Below are positions 1 through 7,495 of a DNA stretch of 32,210 nt, piece by piece (position 1 is the stretch's first letter; each line of letters opens with the position of its first letter). Origin of the DNA: Candidatus Eiseniibacteriota bacterium (GTDB lineage Bacteria; Eisenbacteria; RBG-16-71-46); contig JACRPT010000066.1 of NCBI GenBank assembly GCA_016223045.1, positions 1 to 32,210 of the forward strand. The letters are read 5' to 3'. The notes under the pieces were generated by a model that saw nothing but the letters and a program-made list of their open reading frames with translations, did not search any database and was not told the DNA's origin. A program made the translations under genes and the position numbers.

Positions 1-690
1 GACGACGGCCTGGCCGAGCTGCGCGCCGAGGTGGACACGCTCATCACCATCCCCAACGAGCGCCTGCTCGCCGTGGTGGAGCGGGGCACCTCGCTCACCG
101 ACGCCTTCGGCGTCGCCGACGAGGTGCTGCTCAAGGCCACCAAGGGCATCTCGGACCTGGTCACGGTGCCCGGGCTGGTGAACCTCGACTTCGCCGACGT
201 CAAGGCGGTGATGTCGAACCGCGGCAACGCGCTGATGGGCACCGGCCGCGCGTCGGGCGAGCAGCGCGCGCTCGAGGCGGCGCAGGCCGCGGTGGCGAGT
301 CCGCTGCTCGAGGACGTCTCGATCGCGGGCGCCGAGGGCGTGCTGGTCAACATCACCGGCGGGCGCGACCTCACGCTGCACGAGGTCAACGAGGCGGCCT
401 CGGTGGTGGTGAACGCGGCCGGCGAGGACGCCAACGTCATCTTCGGCGCGGTCATCGATCCCAACATGGACGGGGAGCTGATGATCACCGTGATCGCCAC
501 CGGCTTCGGGCGCGTCGAGGCCGGCGTGCGGCCCGAGCGGTCGCGCGCCGAGGGCGAGGAGCACCGGCGCCCGCGCCCGTGGCGCCACGAGGAGGCGGGG
601 ACCGGCGGCGGGCGCGGCTGGGGCAAGAACGGGACGCGGGGCGGCGACTCGCTCGAGGTGCCGGCCTTCCTGCGCCGCCAGATGGACTGA
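1..690 (+). CDS. ftsZ: Cell division protein FtsZ, C-terminal part (5' end outside window)
   Basis: This is the C-terminal two thirds of the tubulin-like GTPase that polymerises at midcell into the division ring. The frame is open from base 1, where the sequence already reads as FtsZ (VDTLITIPNERLL), so the GTP-binding half with the GGGTG signature lies upstream. The T7 synergy loop is present (VNLDFADVKAVM), supplying the aspartates that drive GTP hydrolysis in the neighbouring subunit, followed by the usual GNALMGTG segment. The core ends with MITVIATGF. A charged, glycine/arginine-rich linker of about 50 residues follows, and the protein ends in DSLEVPAFLRRQMD, the conserved C-terminal peptide that binds FtsA, ZipA-type anchors and MinC in other bacteria. 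The identification is secure; only the start is missing. Confidence 0.97.
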   Translation, partial: DDGLAELRAEVDTLITIPNERLLAVVERGTSLTDAFGVADEVLLKATKGISDLVTVPGLVNLDFADVKAVMSNRGNALMGTGRASGEQRALEAAQAAVASPLLEDVSIAGAEGVLVNITGGRDLTLHEVNEAASVVVNAAGEDANVIFGAVIDPNMDGELMITVIATGFGRVEAGVRPERSRAEGEEHRRPRPWRHEEAGTGGGRGWGKNGTRGGDSLEVPAFLRRQMD

Positions 691-758
691 TCGCGCCGCC
701 GCCGGGGCCGCGGGCGACCGCGGCCCCGGGCGGAGCGCGGCACGAAAGGAGCCCCGCC

Positions 759-2474
759 CTGTCGCTGTTCTCGGCCCTGCTCAAGTGGGGCCACAACCGG
801 CACTACAACCGCGGCATGGTGCACTTCAACCGCGGCGAGTACGAGCGTGCCGCGGCCGAGTTCGAGGCCGTGCTGGCCGAGGTGCGCGATCCCTCGGACC
901 CCGACCACAGCCTGGCGCTGTGCTACGCGGCCGAGGCGCGCGCGCACTTGGGGTTGGCGTTCTTCCACGCCGGGCAGTACGCCAGCGCCGGCGAGCAGTT
1001 CGCGAAGGCGCTCGAGGAGAACCCGTCCTTCCCCGACCTGCGTTACTACCGCGCCCGCATCCTCGAGCGCTCGGGGCGCGCCGCCGAAGCGGTGGTCGAG
1101 CTGGAGCGCGCGCTGGCCGAGCACCCGCGCTACGTCGAGGCCTGGCTGCTGCTCGCGGTGTGCCGCGGCCAGCTCGGCGAGCAGGAGCGCTCGGTCGAGG
1201 CCCTGAACCAGGCGCTGGCGCTCGGCGTCGAGCTGCCCTCCGGGCTGGCCGCCGCGCGCGCCTCGGAATGGGGCGCGGCCGACTGGCAGGGGCTGCTCGC
1301 GGTGCTGGCGCGCGGCGCCGGGGAGCAGGCGCCCCAGCCCTCGCCGATTGACCGCGCGCTCGAGCGCTACCACGGCGGCGACCTGGCCGGCGCGGTCACC
1401 GAGGTCGAGCGCGCGGTCGCGGAGCGCCCGGGCTACGCCGACCTGCGCTGCCGCCTGGGCGGCCTGCTGCTCGAGGCGGGGCGGCAGGAGGAGGCGCTGG
1501 TGCAGCTCGACTGGGCGCTGCGCATCAACCCGCGCTACCTGGAGGCGCGCCTGCTGGCGGCGCGCGCGCGGCTCGAGCGCGGCGAGGCGCGGCTCGCGGT
1601 GGAGCACGTGGAGGCCGCGCTCCAAGCCTTCCCGGGCTACCCCGACCTGCACTTCTGGCTGGGCCTGGCGCGCTTCCGCGCCGGCGACCTCGAGGCCGCG
1701 GTGGCGCCGCTCGAGCGGGCGGTGGCGCTCAACCGGCAGTTCGCCCGCGCCCAGCGCCTGCTCGGGCTGATCTACCACGCGCTCGGCCGGCATGAGGACG
1801 CGCTGCGCACGGTGCGGCGCGGGCTCACGCGCGACCACGAGATCCCGCAGGAGACGCTGGACGCGGCCTCGCTCCAGCTCGCCGTGGGAGACGCCGCGGG
1901 CGCCGAGGACGAGATCCAGCGCGCCATCGCGGTGCAGCCCGACTACCCCGACCTGCACCTGGCGCTGGCGCGCACGCGGCGGCTGCGCGGCCAGCTCGAG
2001 GCGGCGCGCGAGGCCTACCGCCGCGCGCTCGAGCTCAAGCCCGGCTACGACGCCGCGGCGCTCGAGCTGGCGGGGGTGGAGCTGGCGCTGGGTCACGGCG
2101 CCGCAGCCGAGGGACTGCTCGCGGAGCTGGTGGCGCGCCACCCCGACTGGCCGGACGCGCACGCTCTGCTGGGGCGCACGCGACTGCTGCGGGGCGACGC
2201 GGCCGGGGCGGAACCGCCGCTGCGCGCGGCGGTGGAGAAGAACCCCGGCTACGCCGCCGGGCGCGCGGACCTGGGCTGGGCGCTGCTCGCGCTCGGCCGC
2301 TCGTACGAGGCCGACGCGGAGTTCGCGCGGGCGCTGGAGCTCGATCCGCTCGGCACCCTGCCGCGCCAGCAACTCGAATGGCGCGAGCTGCTCAGCACCG
2401 CCCGGGACGCCGGAGCGCGGGCCGCGGCCAAGACCAGCCGGCCGGCGCCGCCCGCCCCCGCGGCTCAGGCCTGA
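759..2474 (+). CDS. Tetratricopeptide-repeat (TPR) protein, probable CTG start
   Basis: About 571 residues made almost entirely of tandem 34-residue helix-turn-helix TPR units, with recurring signatures such as YERAAAEFEAVL, AVVELERALAEHPRYVEA and AVAPLERAVALNRQFARA. Such proteins are scaffolds for protein-protein contacts; the partner cannot be read from sequence. The reading frame stays open upstream into ftsZ, but the only good ribosome site is AAAGGAG at 745-751, seven bases before a CTG at 759 (reading L-S-L-F-S-A-L-L-K-W). The next in-frame ATG is at 816 and would cut into the first helix, so CTG is preferred. No signal peptide is visible, so it is probably cytoplasmic. A strong hairpin follows the stop. 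The fold is certain, the role unknown, and the start needs checking. Confidence 0.85.
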   Translation: MSLFSALLKWGHNRHYNRGMVHFNRGEYERAAAEFEAVLAEVRDPSDPDHSLALCYAAEARAHLGLAFFHAGQYASAGEQFAKALEENPSFPDLRYYRARILERSGRAAEAVVELERALAEHPRYVEAWLLLAVCRGQLGEQERSVEALNQALALGVELPSGLAAARASEWGAADWQGLLAVLARGAGEQAPQPSPIDRALERYHGGDLAGAVTEVERAVAERPGYADLRCRLGGLLLEAGRQEEALVQLDWALRINPRYLEARLLAARARLERGEARLAVEHVEAALQAFPGYPDLHFWLGLARFRAGDLEAAVAPLERAVALNRQFARAQRLLGLIYHALGRHEDALRTVRRGLTRDHEIPQETLDAASLQLAVGDAAGAEDEIQRAIAVQPDYPDLHLALARTRRLRGQLEAAREAYRRALELKPGYDAAALELAGVELALGHGAAAEGLLAELVARHPDWPDAHALLGRTRLLRGDAAGAEPPLRAAVEKNPGYAAGRADLGWALLALGRSYEADAEFARALELDPLGTLPRQQLEWRELLSTARDAGARAAAKTSRPAPPAPAAQA

Positions 2475-2480
2475 AAGCGC

Positions 2481-2515
2481 CGGACTCCGCCGCGCTGCGG
2501 CAGCGGCGGAGTCCG
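2481..2515. terminator. Hairpin between convergent TPR gene and rpmB
   Basis: A perfect 13-bp stem (CGGACTCCGCCGC at 2481-2493 with its complement at 2503-2515) encloses a 9-base loop. It starts six bases after the TPR stop and lies just beyond the rpmB stop, which reads from the other side. There is no good T-tract on the plus side and only a short TTT on the minus side. It probably serves both genes as a bidirectional terminator. Confidence 0.7.
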
Positions 2516-2540
2516 GGCAGGCAGCCGGAGTGGCGGCGGA

Positions 2541-2762
2541 TCAGGCCGTGACCGGGGCCTTGCCGCGGTTCCTGACGGCCTTCTCGACCTTGCCGCTGCG
2601 CAGGCAGCGGGTGCACACGTCGAGGTTGCGCACCTGCCCGTTCACGAGTGCGCGTACCCGCTGCAGGTTGGGGTTCCAGACGCGCTTGGTCAGGTTGTGA
2701 GCGTGGCTCACGCTGTGGCCAAACATGATCCCCTTCCCGCAGATATCGCAACGCTGAGCCAC
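2541..2762 (-). CDS. rpmB: 50S ribosomal protein L28
   Basis: A 73-residue protein that fits the L28 family in length and sequence. It begins [11 protein letters not shown] and continues with the GHSVSHAHN segment, WNPNLQ, and a second cysteine pair VCTRC. The two CxxC pairs mark the zinc-binding form of L28, as opposed to the cysteine-free form some bacteria carry for zinc shortage. L28 is a late-assembling protein of the large subunit. The start is GTG at 2762, preceded on the minus strand by a strong GAGGAGG ribosome site. The gene stands alone, with its own promoter at 2816-2844. The usual rpmG partner is not adjacent. Confidence 0.97.
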   Translation of the reverse strand: MAQRCDICGKGIMFGHSVSHAHNLTKRVWNPNLQRVRALVNGQVRNLDVCTRCLRSGKVEKAVRNRGKAPVTA

Positions 2763-2815
2763 GGCAGAACCTCCTCGAGAACGGCAGGGTCCAAGGGGTG
2801 TCAGAAGGACGCGGG

Positions 2816-2844
2816 AGACTAGCAGGCCGGCGGGGCGAATGCAA
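2816..2844 (-). promoter_or_regulatory. Sigma-70-type promoter of rpmB
   Basis: On the minus strand, TTGCAT (2839-2844) and TAGTCT (2816-2821) are separated by exactly 17 bases. Transcription would start near 2809, giving a leader of about 45 bases before the rpmB GTG. Four of six bases match consensus in each box. Predicted from sequence only. Confidence 0.5.
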
Positions 2845-2886
2845 AGCGCAGGGCCGTGCCCTGCACGGCCGGCCGACCGCTTCCCC

Positions 2887-2921
2887 CTTCGGCCCTACCG
2901 CTTCGGCCTACCGCTTCGGCC
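2887..2921 (+). repeat. Short tandem repeat, 13-bp unit
   Basis: Two perfect adjacent copies of TACCGCTTCGGCC (2896-2908, 2909-2921) follow a partial copy, CTTCGGCC (2887-2894). The array ends exactly where the -35 box of the predicted promoter at 2922 begins. It may be a replication-slippage product or a small binding-site array. Confidence 0.7.
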
Positions 2922-2950
2922 TTGTCCTGCCGGTGGACGTCCGCGATACT
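2922..2950 (+). promoter_or_regulatory. Predicted sigma-70-type promoter of the small cysteine-rich gene
   Basis: TTGTCC (2922-2927), a 17-base spacer and GATACT (2945-2950). Transcription would begin near 2957 and reach a GGAGGG ribosome site at about 2990 and the ATG at 3003. It lies directly after the 13-bp tandem repeat. This is a prediction from box match and spacing. Confidence 0.4.
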
Positions 2951-3002
2951 GGCGCTTCGTTCGATCATCGCCCGCCCCATCGCCCGATCCGGAGGGCCGG
3001 TG

Positions 3003-3243
3003 ATGGCCGTCGCCGCATCGTTCGTCTCGCCGCGTCCGCTGGCAGGCGGGCATCGGCAAGTCTGCGACATATGTCGCGCGCTGCCGCACATGTCATGTCC
3101 GCGAGCCGGACATCGCTCGGCCGTGGGGCTGGCCGATCAGCCGGTGCCACTGCTGTGGGAAGCCCCACAAGAGCGTCCTGACGCGACCGTTGCATCAAGA
3201 GCGCAAGGAGCGGATTCAGGAGTACTTGAGGCGGTCGCAGTAG
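3003..3243 (+). pseudogene. Small cysteine-rich (zinc-finger-like) gene, apparently frameshifted
   Basis: A frame open from 3004 to a TAG at 3241-3243 encodes a protein-like tail: YVARCRTCHVREPDIARPWG, then a second cysteine/histidine cluster RCHCCGKPHKSVLTRP and a charged helix QERKERIQEYLRRSQ. The CxxC pair and the later CHCC could ligate zinc. This frame has no ATG or GTG, and no TTG before its last quarter. A good start (GGAGGG then ATG 3003) exists in the neighbouring frame, with a predicted promoter at 2922. The simplest reading is a small gene with one frameshift between roughly 3010 and 3070, by decay or sequence error. I do not recognise the family. The case rests on the cysteine spacing and the charged C-terminal helix, so confidence is modest. 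Confidence 0.35.
3064..3077. promoter_or_regulatory. Perfect 14-bp palindrome
   Basis: GCGACATATGTCGC is its own reverse complement. It falls inside the damaged cysteine-rich gene. A palindrome of this length could be an operator half-site pair, but no regulator is known and chance cannot be excluded. Confidence 0.3.
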
Positions 3244-3352
3244 CCGCATGATGGCGCACGGCTGCCCAGCAGCATGCAGCGGCCGGCTCTCCGCGCTAGG
3301 CCGCAGGCGCCCTGCCGAGCCGGGGCGCCGCCGACGATGATAGGGTGGACGA

Positions 3353-3592
3353 ATGTCTCCAACAGTGCTGCGATCCGGCCCATACCGGTTGTTCTTCTTC
3401 AGCAACGAGGCGGGCGAACCGCCCCACGTGCACGTCCAGCGTGAACGGATGCTGGCGAAGTTCTGGCTTGAGCCGGTGGCCCTCGCGCGGTCCACCGGGT
3501 TCTCCCCTCCCGAACTCCGGAGGATTCAGACCATCGTGATCGAGAACCTGAACGCCATTCTGGAGGCCTGGAATGAGTACTTCACCGATTGA
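3353..3592 (+). CDS. DUF4160 family protein
   Basis: A 79-residue protein with the typical DUF4160 layout: a short N-terminal strand, YRLFFFSNEAGEPPHVHVQR (the family's aromatic strand followed by a conserved proline/histidine turn), and a helical C-terminal half ending EAWNEYF. The function of the family is not established. The start is ATG 3353, with a weak AGGGTGG ribosome site. The 3' end overlaps the next gene by 20 bases, so the two are translationally coupled. DUF4160 and DUF2442 genes commonly occur as such pairs and have been suspected of being toxin-antitoxin-like, but nothing here proves that. Confidence 0.85.
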   Translation: MSPTVLRSGPYRLFFFSNEAGEPPHVHVQRERMLAKFWLEPVALARSTGFSPPELRRIQTIVIENLNAILEAWNEYFTD

Positions 3593-3833
3593 ACTCCGTC
3601 CCCTGGCGCGGACCGTCATCGTGTCCGAGGATGAGTTGACCGTTCACCTCGCAGATGGACGAGCCATCACCGTTCCACTCGTCTGGTTCCCCCGCCTGCT
3701 CCGAGCGACCGCCGCGGCGAGGAGCAATTGGGAACTTCTTGGCGACGGCGAGGGCATTCACTGGCCGGAAGCGGACGAGGACTTGAGCGTGGAGGGCTTG
3801 CTTGGAGGGAACCGGGCCAGAGGGGCGGCCTAA
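3573..3833 (+). CDS. DUF2442 family protein
   Basis: An 86-residue protein. Its core VHLADGRAITVPLVWFPRLL is the DUF2442 signature: a beta-hairpin carrying the D/G-R turn, then the conserved WFPRL segment. A second conserved part, GIHWPEADEDLSVEGLL, follows. The fold is small and related to the NE0471 N-terminal domain; its biochemical role is unknown. The ATG at 3573 sits inside the DUF4160 gene, with GGAGG about six bases upstream, so the start is well supported. Together they form a two-gene cassette between rpmB and recG. Confidence 0.85.
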   Translation: MSTSPIELRPLARTVIVSEDELTVHLADGRAITVPLVWFPRLLRATAAARSNWELLGDGEGIHWPEADEDLSVEGLLGGNRARGAA

Positions 3834-3951
3834 CACCACAGTTCAGGGGTCGGACCGCTGAGGCCCCTGGCCAGCGCGCGGTTGCAGCGGCTGGCGCTCA
3901 GGCGCCGCCGCTGAACCGCGGGTGCCTGGCCCCCGGAGCCACGCCACGACC

Positions 3952-4365
3952 ATGGACGCCAGAGCCCTCATCCACGCGTTCTACGAAGAGATCTGGAACC
4001 GCCACGACACGTCGCGAGTGCCGGCCCTGGTGGCGGAGGGCCTCGTCTTCCGCGGCTCGCTGGGCCAGGAGCGCCATGGCCACGACGAGTTCATCGCCTA
4101 CGTGGACTTCGTGCACGCGGCTCTCGGGGGGTATCGGTGCGAGATCCAGGAGATCATCGCCGAGGGAGACCGGGCCTTCGCGCGCATGCTCTTCTCGGGT
4201 ACGCATCGCGGTCCGTTCTTCGGCTACCCGCCCACCGGCAGGCCGGTGTCGTGGGCGGGTGCCGCGGTGTTCACGTTCCGCGACCAGAAGATCGCCACGC
4301 TGTGGGTCCTGGGCGACATCCACGATCTGCTGCGGCAGCTCGCGGCCGATGCGGAGCCGCAGTGA
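3952..4365 (+). CDS. SnoaL-like / ester-cyclase family protein
   Basis: A 137-residue protein of the NTF2-like superfamily. It begins MDARALIHAFYEEIWNRHD, the usual first helix of SnoaL-type proteins, and ends with GYPPTGRPVSWAGAAVFTF and an acidic-aromatic strand near KIATLWVLGD, matching the C-terminal beta sheet of this group. Family members form a cone-shaped pocket and include polyketide cyclases, small hydrolases and many proteins of unknown substrate. The gene stands alone and no pathway partner is nearby, so the substrate cannot be assigned. A start at GTG 3922 would add ten residues not typical of the family, so ATG 3952 is chosen although its ribosome site is weak. Confidence 0.8.
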   Translation: MDARALIHAFYEEIWNRHDTSRVPALVAEGLVFRGSLGQERHGHDEFIAYVDFVHAALGGYRCEIQEIIAEGDRAFARMLFSGTHRGPFFGYPPTGRPVSWAGAAVFTFRDQKIATLWVLGDIHDLLRQLAADAEPQ

Positions 4366-4463
4366 ACGGTGACCGGCGCCATGCCGCCTGAGCCGCCCTT
4401 CGCGCCGCTGATTCGTATGACGCGGGCAGCGGCGGCGCACCGTCGCGCGCCCGACCGAGGTCC

Positions 4464-6596
4464 GTGCCGATCATGACCATCCATCGCTCGCCCACGCCCG
4501 GCTCCGCTTCGGGCCTGCGGCGGCTCGAACCCGCTTCGCGGCTCCAGTTCCTGCCCGGGGTGGGGCCGAAGCGCGCCCTGCGCTTCGAGCGCCTCGGGCT
4601 CACCACGCTCGAGCACCTGATCCGCCACTACCCGCGCACCTGGCTCGACGCGCGGCGCTTCGTGCGCATCGCCGACCTGGAGCCGGGCGAGCTCGTGACC
4701 GTGGACGGCACCATCCACAGCGCGGCCGCGGTCCGCACGCGCGCCGGGCGCACCGACTTCGTCGCGGCACTCGAGGACGGCAGCGGCGCGCCGCTCGGGC
4801 TCTACTTCTTCGGCCAGCCCTTCCTCGCCCGCACGCTGCGCAAGGGCACGCGGGTGCTGGTGAGCGGCGAGCTGGACGCGGTCGAGCACCGGATGCTCAA
4901 CCCGATGTTCGAGGTGGTGGAGGGCGAGGTCGCGGACCTGCTCCACGTCGGGCGGCTGATCCCGGTGCACGCGCTCACCAGGGGGCTCACCGCGCGCGGC
5001 ATGCGCAAGGCGGTGCGGCTCGCGCTCGACGCGGCGGCCGGCGATGTCCCCGACCCGATCCCCGCCGAGGTCGTGGCAGCGCACGGACTCGGGCCGCTGT
5101 GCGAGGCGCTCGCCCAGATCCACTTCCCGGACGACGAGGAACGCCTGCAGGCGGCGCGGCGCCGGCTCGCCTTCGAGGAGCTGTTCCTGCTCCAGTCCGT
5201 GCTCGAGCTGCGCCGTTGCGCGCTGGCGCAGGAGGGCCGCGGGCTCGCCACCGCGGGCCCGGGCGCTCTCGCCGCGCGCGCCCGCGCCGCCCTGCCGTTC
5301 GCGCTCACCGGCGACCAGGAGCGCGCGCTGGCCGAGATCGTGGCCGACATGCGGCGGCCGGCGCCGATGCAGCGCCTGCTGCTGGGCGACGTCGGCAGCG
5401 GCAAGACCGTGGTCGCGCTGCTGGCGGCGCTGCACGCGCTCGAAGCCGGACACCAGGTGGCGTTCATGGCGCCGACCGAGATCCTGGCGCGCCAGCATGG
5501 CGCCACGCTCGCCGCCCTCGCCGCCCCCGCGGGCGCGGAGGTGCTCGTGCTGACCGGCGCCACGCCCGCGGCGGAGCGCCGCGCGCTCGCGCGCCGGCTC
5601 GAAGCCGGGGAGCCGCTGCTGGTGGCCGGCACCCATGCGCTGCTCGAGGAGAAGGTCAGGATGCCGGAGCTGGGCCTCGCCATCGTGGACGAGCAGCACC
5701 GCTTCGGCGTGCGCCAGCGCGCCACGCTGGCGAAGAAGGGCGTGATCCCCGACGTGCTGGTGCTCACCGCCACGCCGATCCCGCGCACGCTCCAGCTCGC
5801 GTACTACGGCGACCTCGCGCTGAGCACGCTGCGCGCGCGCCCGGCCGGGCGCGGCCGGCTGGTGACGCGCGTGACCGGTGAGGAGAAGTTCCCGCAGGTG
5901 CTCGAGTTCATGGCCCGGGAGCTGGCGGCCGGGCGCCAGGCCTTCGTGGTGGTGCCGCTCATCGAGCAGGACGGGCGGCTCGACTCGCGCGCCGCCGAGG
6001 CCGAGCACGAGCGGCTCTCCGGGCATCCGCTGCTCGCGCGTTTCCGGGTCGGGCTGCTCCACGGCCGGCTCAAGGCCGAGGAGAAGCAGGCGGTGATGGA
6101 GGGATTCGCGGCCGGCGAGGTGCACGCGCTGGTGACCACCACGGTGATCGAGGTGGGGGTGGACATCCCGCACGCCACGCTCATGGTGGTGGAGAACGCC
6201 GAGCGCTTCGGCTTGACCCAGCTCCACCAGTTGCGCGGGCGGGTGGGGCGCGGGGCGCACCGCTCGGTGTGCGTGCTGGTGCCGGGCGCGGGCGCCGGGG
6301 CGCTGGCGCGCGAGCGGGTGGCGCTGATGGCCAGGACCGACGATGGCTTCGAGCTGGCGGAGGCGGATCTCAGGATGCGCGGCCCGGGCGAGCTGTGGGG
6401 CGTGCGCCAGAGCGGGCTGCCGCGGCTCAAGCTCGCCGACCTGGCGCGCGACCAGGCGCTGCTCGAGGAGGCCCGGGACGCCGCGCGCGGCGTGGTGGAG
6501 GCCGACGCCATGCTCCTGCAGCCGGCGCACGCCGCGCTCAGGGCCACGCTGCTCGCCCACTACCGCGAGCCGATCGAGCTGGCGCTCGCGGGGTGA
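4464..6596 (+). CDS. recG: ATP-dependent DNA helicase RecG
   Basis: A complete RecG of about 710 residues. RecG reverses stalled replication forks and branch-migrates Holliday junctions. The N-terminal wedge begins with LQFLPGVGPKRALRFERLG and contains the OB fold (LVTVDGTIHSAAAVR). The helicase core shows motif I LLLGDVGSGKT, motif Ia APTEILARQH, a DEQH box (IVDEQHRFGVRQ), motif III LTATPIPRTL, motif V TTVIEVGVDIPHA and motif VI QLRGRVGRG. The C-terminal FELAEADLRMRGPGELWG segment is the RecG wedge-anchor region. Start candidates are GTG 4464 and ATG 4473; the CGAGG ribosome site at 4456 is weak for both. No partner gene is adjacent and no lesion is visible. Confidence 0.97.
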   Translation: MPIMTIHRSPTPGSASGLRRLEPASRLQFLPGVGPKRALRFERLGLTTLEHLIRHYPRTWLDARRFVRIADLEPGELVTVDGTIHSAAAVRTRAGRTDFVAALEDGSGAPLGLYFFGQPFLARTLRKGTRVLVSGELDAVEHRMLNPMFEVVEGEVADLLHVGRLIPVHALTRGLTARGMRKAVRLALDAAAGDVPDPIPAEVVAAHGLGPLCEALAQIHFPDDEERLQAARRRLAFEELFLLQSVLELRRCALAQEGRGLATAGPGALAARARAALPFALTGDQERALAEIVADMRRPAPMQRLLLGDVGSGKTVVALLAALHALEAGHQVAFMAPTEILARQHGATLAALAAPAGAEVLVLTGATPAAERRALARRLEAGEPLLVAGTHALLEEKVRMPELGLAIVDEQHRFGVRQRATLAKKGVIPDVLVLTATPIPRTLQLAYYGDLALSTLRARPAGRGRLVTRVTGEEKFPQVLEFMARELAAGRQAFVVVPLIEQDGRLDSRAAEAEHERLSGHPLLARFRVGLLHGRLKAEEKQAVMEGFAAGEVHALVTTTVIEVGVDIPHATLMVVENAERFGLTQLHQLRGRVGRGAHRSVCVLVPGAGAGALARERVALMARTDDGFELAEADLRMRGPGELWGVRQSGLPRLKLADLARDQALLEEARDAARGVVEADAMLLQPAHAALRATLLAHYREPIELALAG

Positions 6597-6681
6597 GGGG
6601 GCGAGGCCGGTGCCTCTCCCCGGACGCGCGGCAGCCGGGGCCGTCGAGGCAGCGACCCGGCGACACGGCGCGCTCGATCAG

Positions 6682-6700
6682 GCGCCCCCCCGGGGGGCGC
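6682..6700. repeat. GC-only inverted repeat downstream of recG
   Basis: Nine-base arms GCGCCCCCC and GGGGGGCGC flank a single C. Folding as RNA would sacrifice a base pair for the loop but still give a very stable hairpin. No T-tract follows. It lies 86 bases after the recG stop and may slow or end transcription, but it could also be a sequencing-sensitive GC block. Confidence 0.4.
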
Positions 6701-6775
6701 GACCGGCCCGATGGCGCGGCGCGCCGGCGCGAGCGGGCCGACGTGACGGGGCTCTCGAGACGAGCCCGACGGGAC

Positions 6776-6804
6776 TTCACCCCGGCCGGGAATTGGGGCA
6801 CAAT
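6776..6804 (+). promoter_or_regulatory. Predicted promoter of the zinc-ribbon gene
   Basis: TTCACC (6776-6781), a 17-base spacer and CACAAT (6799-6804). Transcription would start near 6811, giving a leader of about 22 bases to the ATG at 6833. The alternative in-frame ATG at 6803 would lie inside the -10 box, which supports 6833 as the start. Sequence prediction only. Confidence 0.4.
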
Positions 6805-6832
6805 GCCGGCCGTCCCCCATCGAACGGGAGCC

Positions 6833-7327
6833 ATGATCGTCTCCTGCCCGCAGTGCTCGACCGGTTACCTGCTGCCCGACCACCTGCTGGGCGGAGCCGG
6901 CGCGCGCATCCGCTGCCCGCGCTGCCAGAACCTCTTCACGGTGGCCCGCGACGGTGCGCCTGCGGCCGCCATCCCGTCCGGGTCCGCGGCCGCCGCGGCG
7001 GACCCGCCGCCCGCCGCCGCGCGCCCGCTCGAGCCGACCGAGGAGACGTGGCCCCAGCAGCCGCAGCCCGCGCCGGCGGAGGGGATCGCGCTGGCGGTGC
7101 TGAACGAGCTGTCGGCGCGCGTCGGGCAGGCGCTCGATCAGGCCCGCCTGCGCGGGCGGCTGTTCAGCGAGTTCGGCGGGGAGCTGATGGACGCGTTCGA
7201 CGAGTACCGCCGGCGCGCCGGCCAGCAGGCGGGCACCGCGCCGTTCCGCGCCGCCTTGCGCGAGCGCTGGGGCGTGGACCTGGTGACGCTGCGCGCCGCC
7301 GATGAGCGGCCGGCCGCGAAGCCCTGA
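6833..7327 (+). CDS. MJ0042-type zinc-ribbon protein
   Basis: A 164-residue protein that opens with MIVSCPQCSTGYLLPDHLLG and closes the ribbon with IRCPRCQNLF. The two CxxC pairs, the YLLPD strand and the following G match the MJ0042/zinc_ribbon_5 family, in which one zinc is held by four cysteines at the very N-terminus. A proline/alanine-rich linker (about residues 40-80) leads to a helical C-terminal half of unknown fold, with ELMDAFDEYRRRAG and FRAALRERWGVDL. In many Deltaproteobacteria and related phyla such ribbons precede a membrane or signalling domain; no membrane helix is visible here. The start is fixed by the ribbon itself. Function unknown. Confidence 0.75.
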   Translation: MIVSCPQCSTGYLLPDHLLGGAGARIRCPRCQNLFTVARDGAPAAAIPSGSAAAAADPPPAAARPLEPTEETWPQQPQPAPAEGIALAVLNELSARVGQALDQARLRGRLFSEFGGELMDAFDEYRRRAGQQAGTAPFRAALRERWGVDLVTLRAADERPAAKP

Positions 7328-7330
7328 GAC

Positions 7331-7381
7331 GCCCGAGTCGCGCCCGCGTGGCGCCCGCGTGCCGCCCGAGTCGCGCCCGCG
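7331..7381 (+). repeat. 18-bp direct repeat in the intergenic gap
   Basis: GCCCGAGTCGCGCCCGCG occurs perfectly at 7331-7348 and 7364-7381, 33 bases apart. Related GCGCCCGCGTG units lie between them. It starts just after the stop of the zinc-ribbon gene. Most likely a slippage-prone spacer; no regulatory meaning is evident. Confidence 0.6.
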
Positions 7382-7495
7382 CTGACCGCACTGCCGTGCG
7401 CGCGGTGAGCGGAGGACGCGGGTGCCGGGCGTGGCGTGCTGAGGGTCCCGGAGGAGCGCCGCACCCGGGCCGTTCACCGACGGGGAGGTGGTGGC

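Noticed and set aside
4224-6560. Long open frame of 778 codons antisense to recG
   Set aside because: It is a shadow frame produced by high GC content: low-complexity Arg/Ala/His/Glu-rich translation with no domain, while recG on the other strand is complete.
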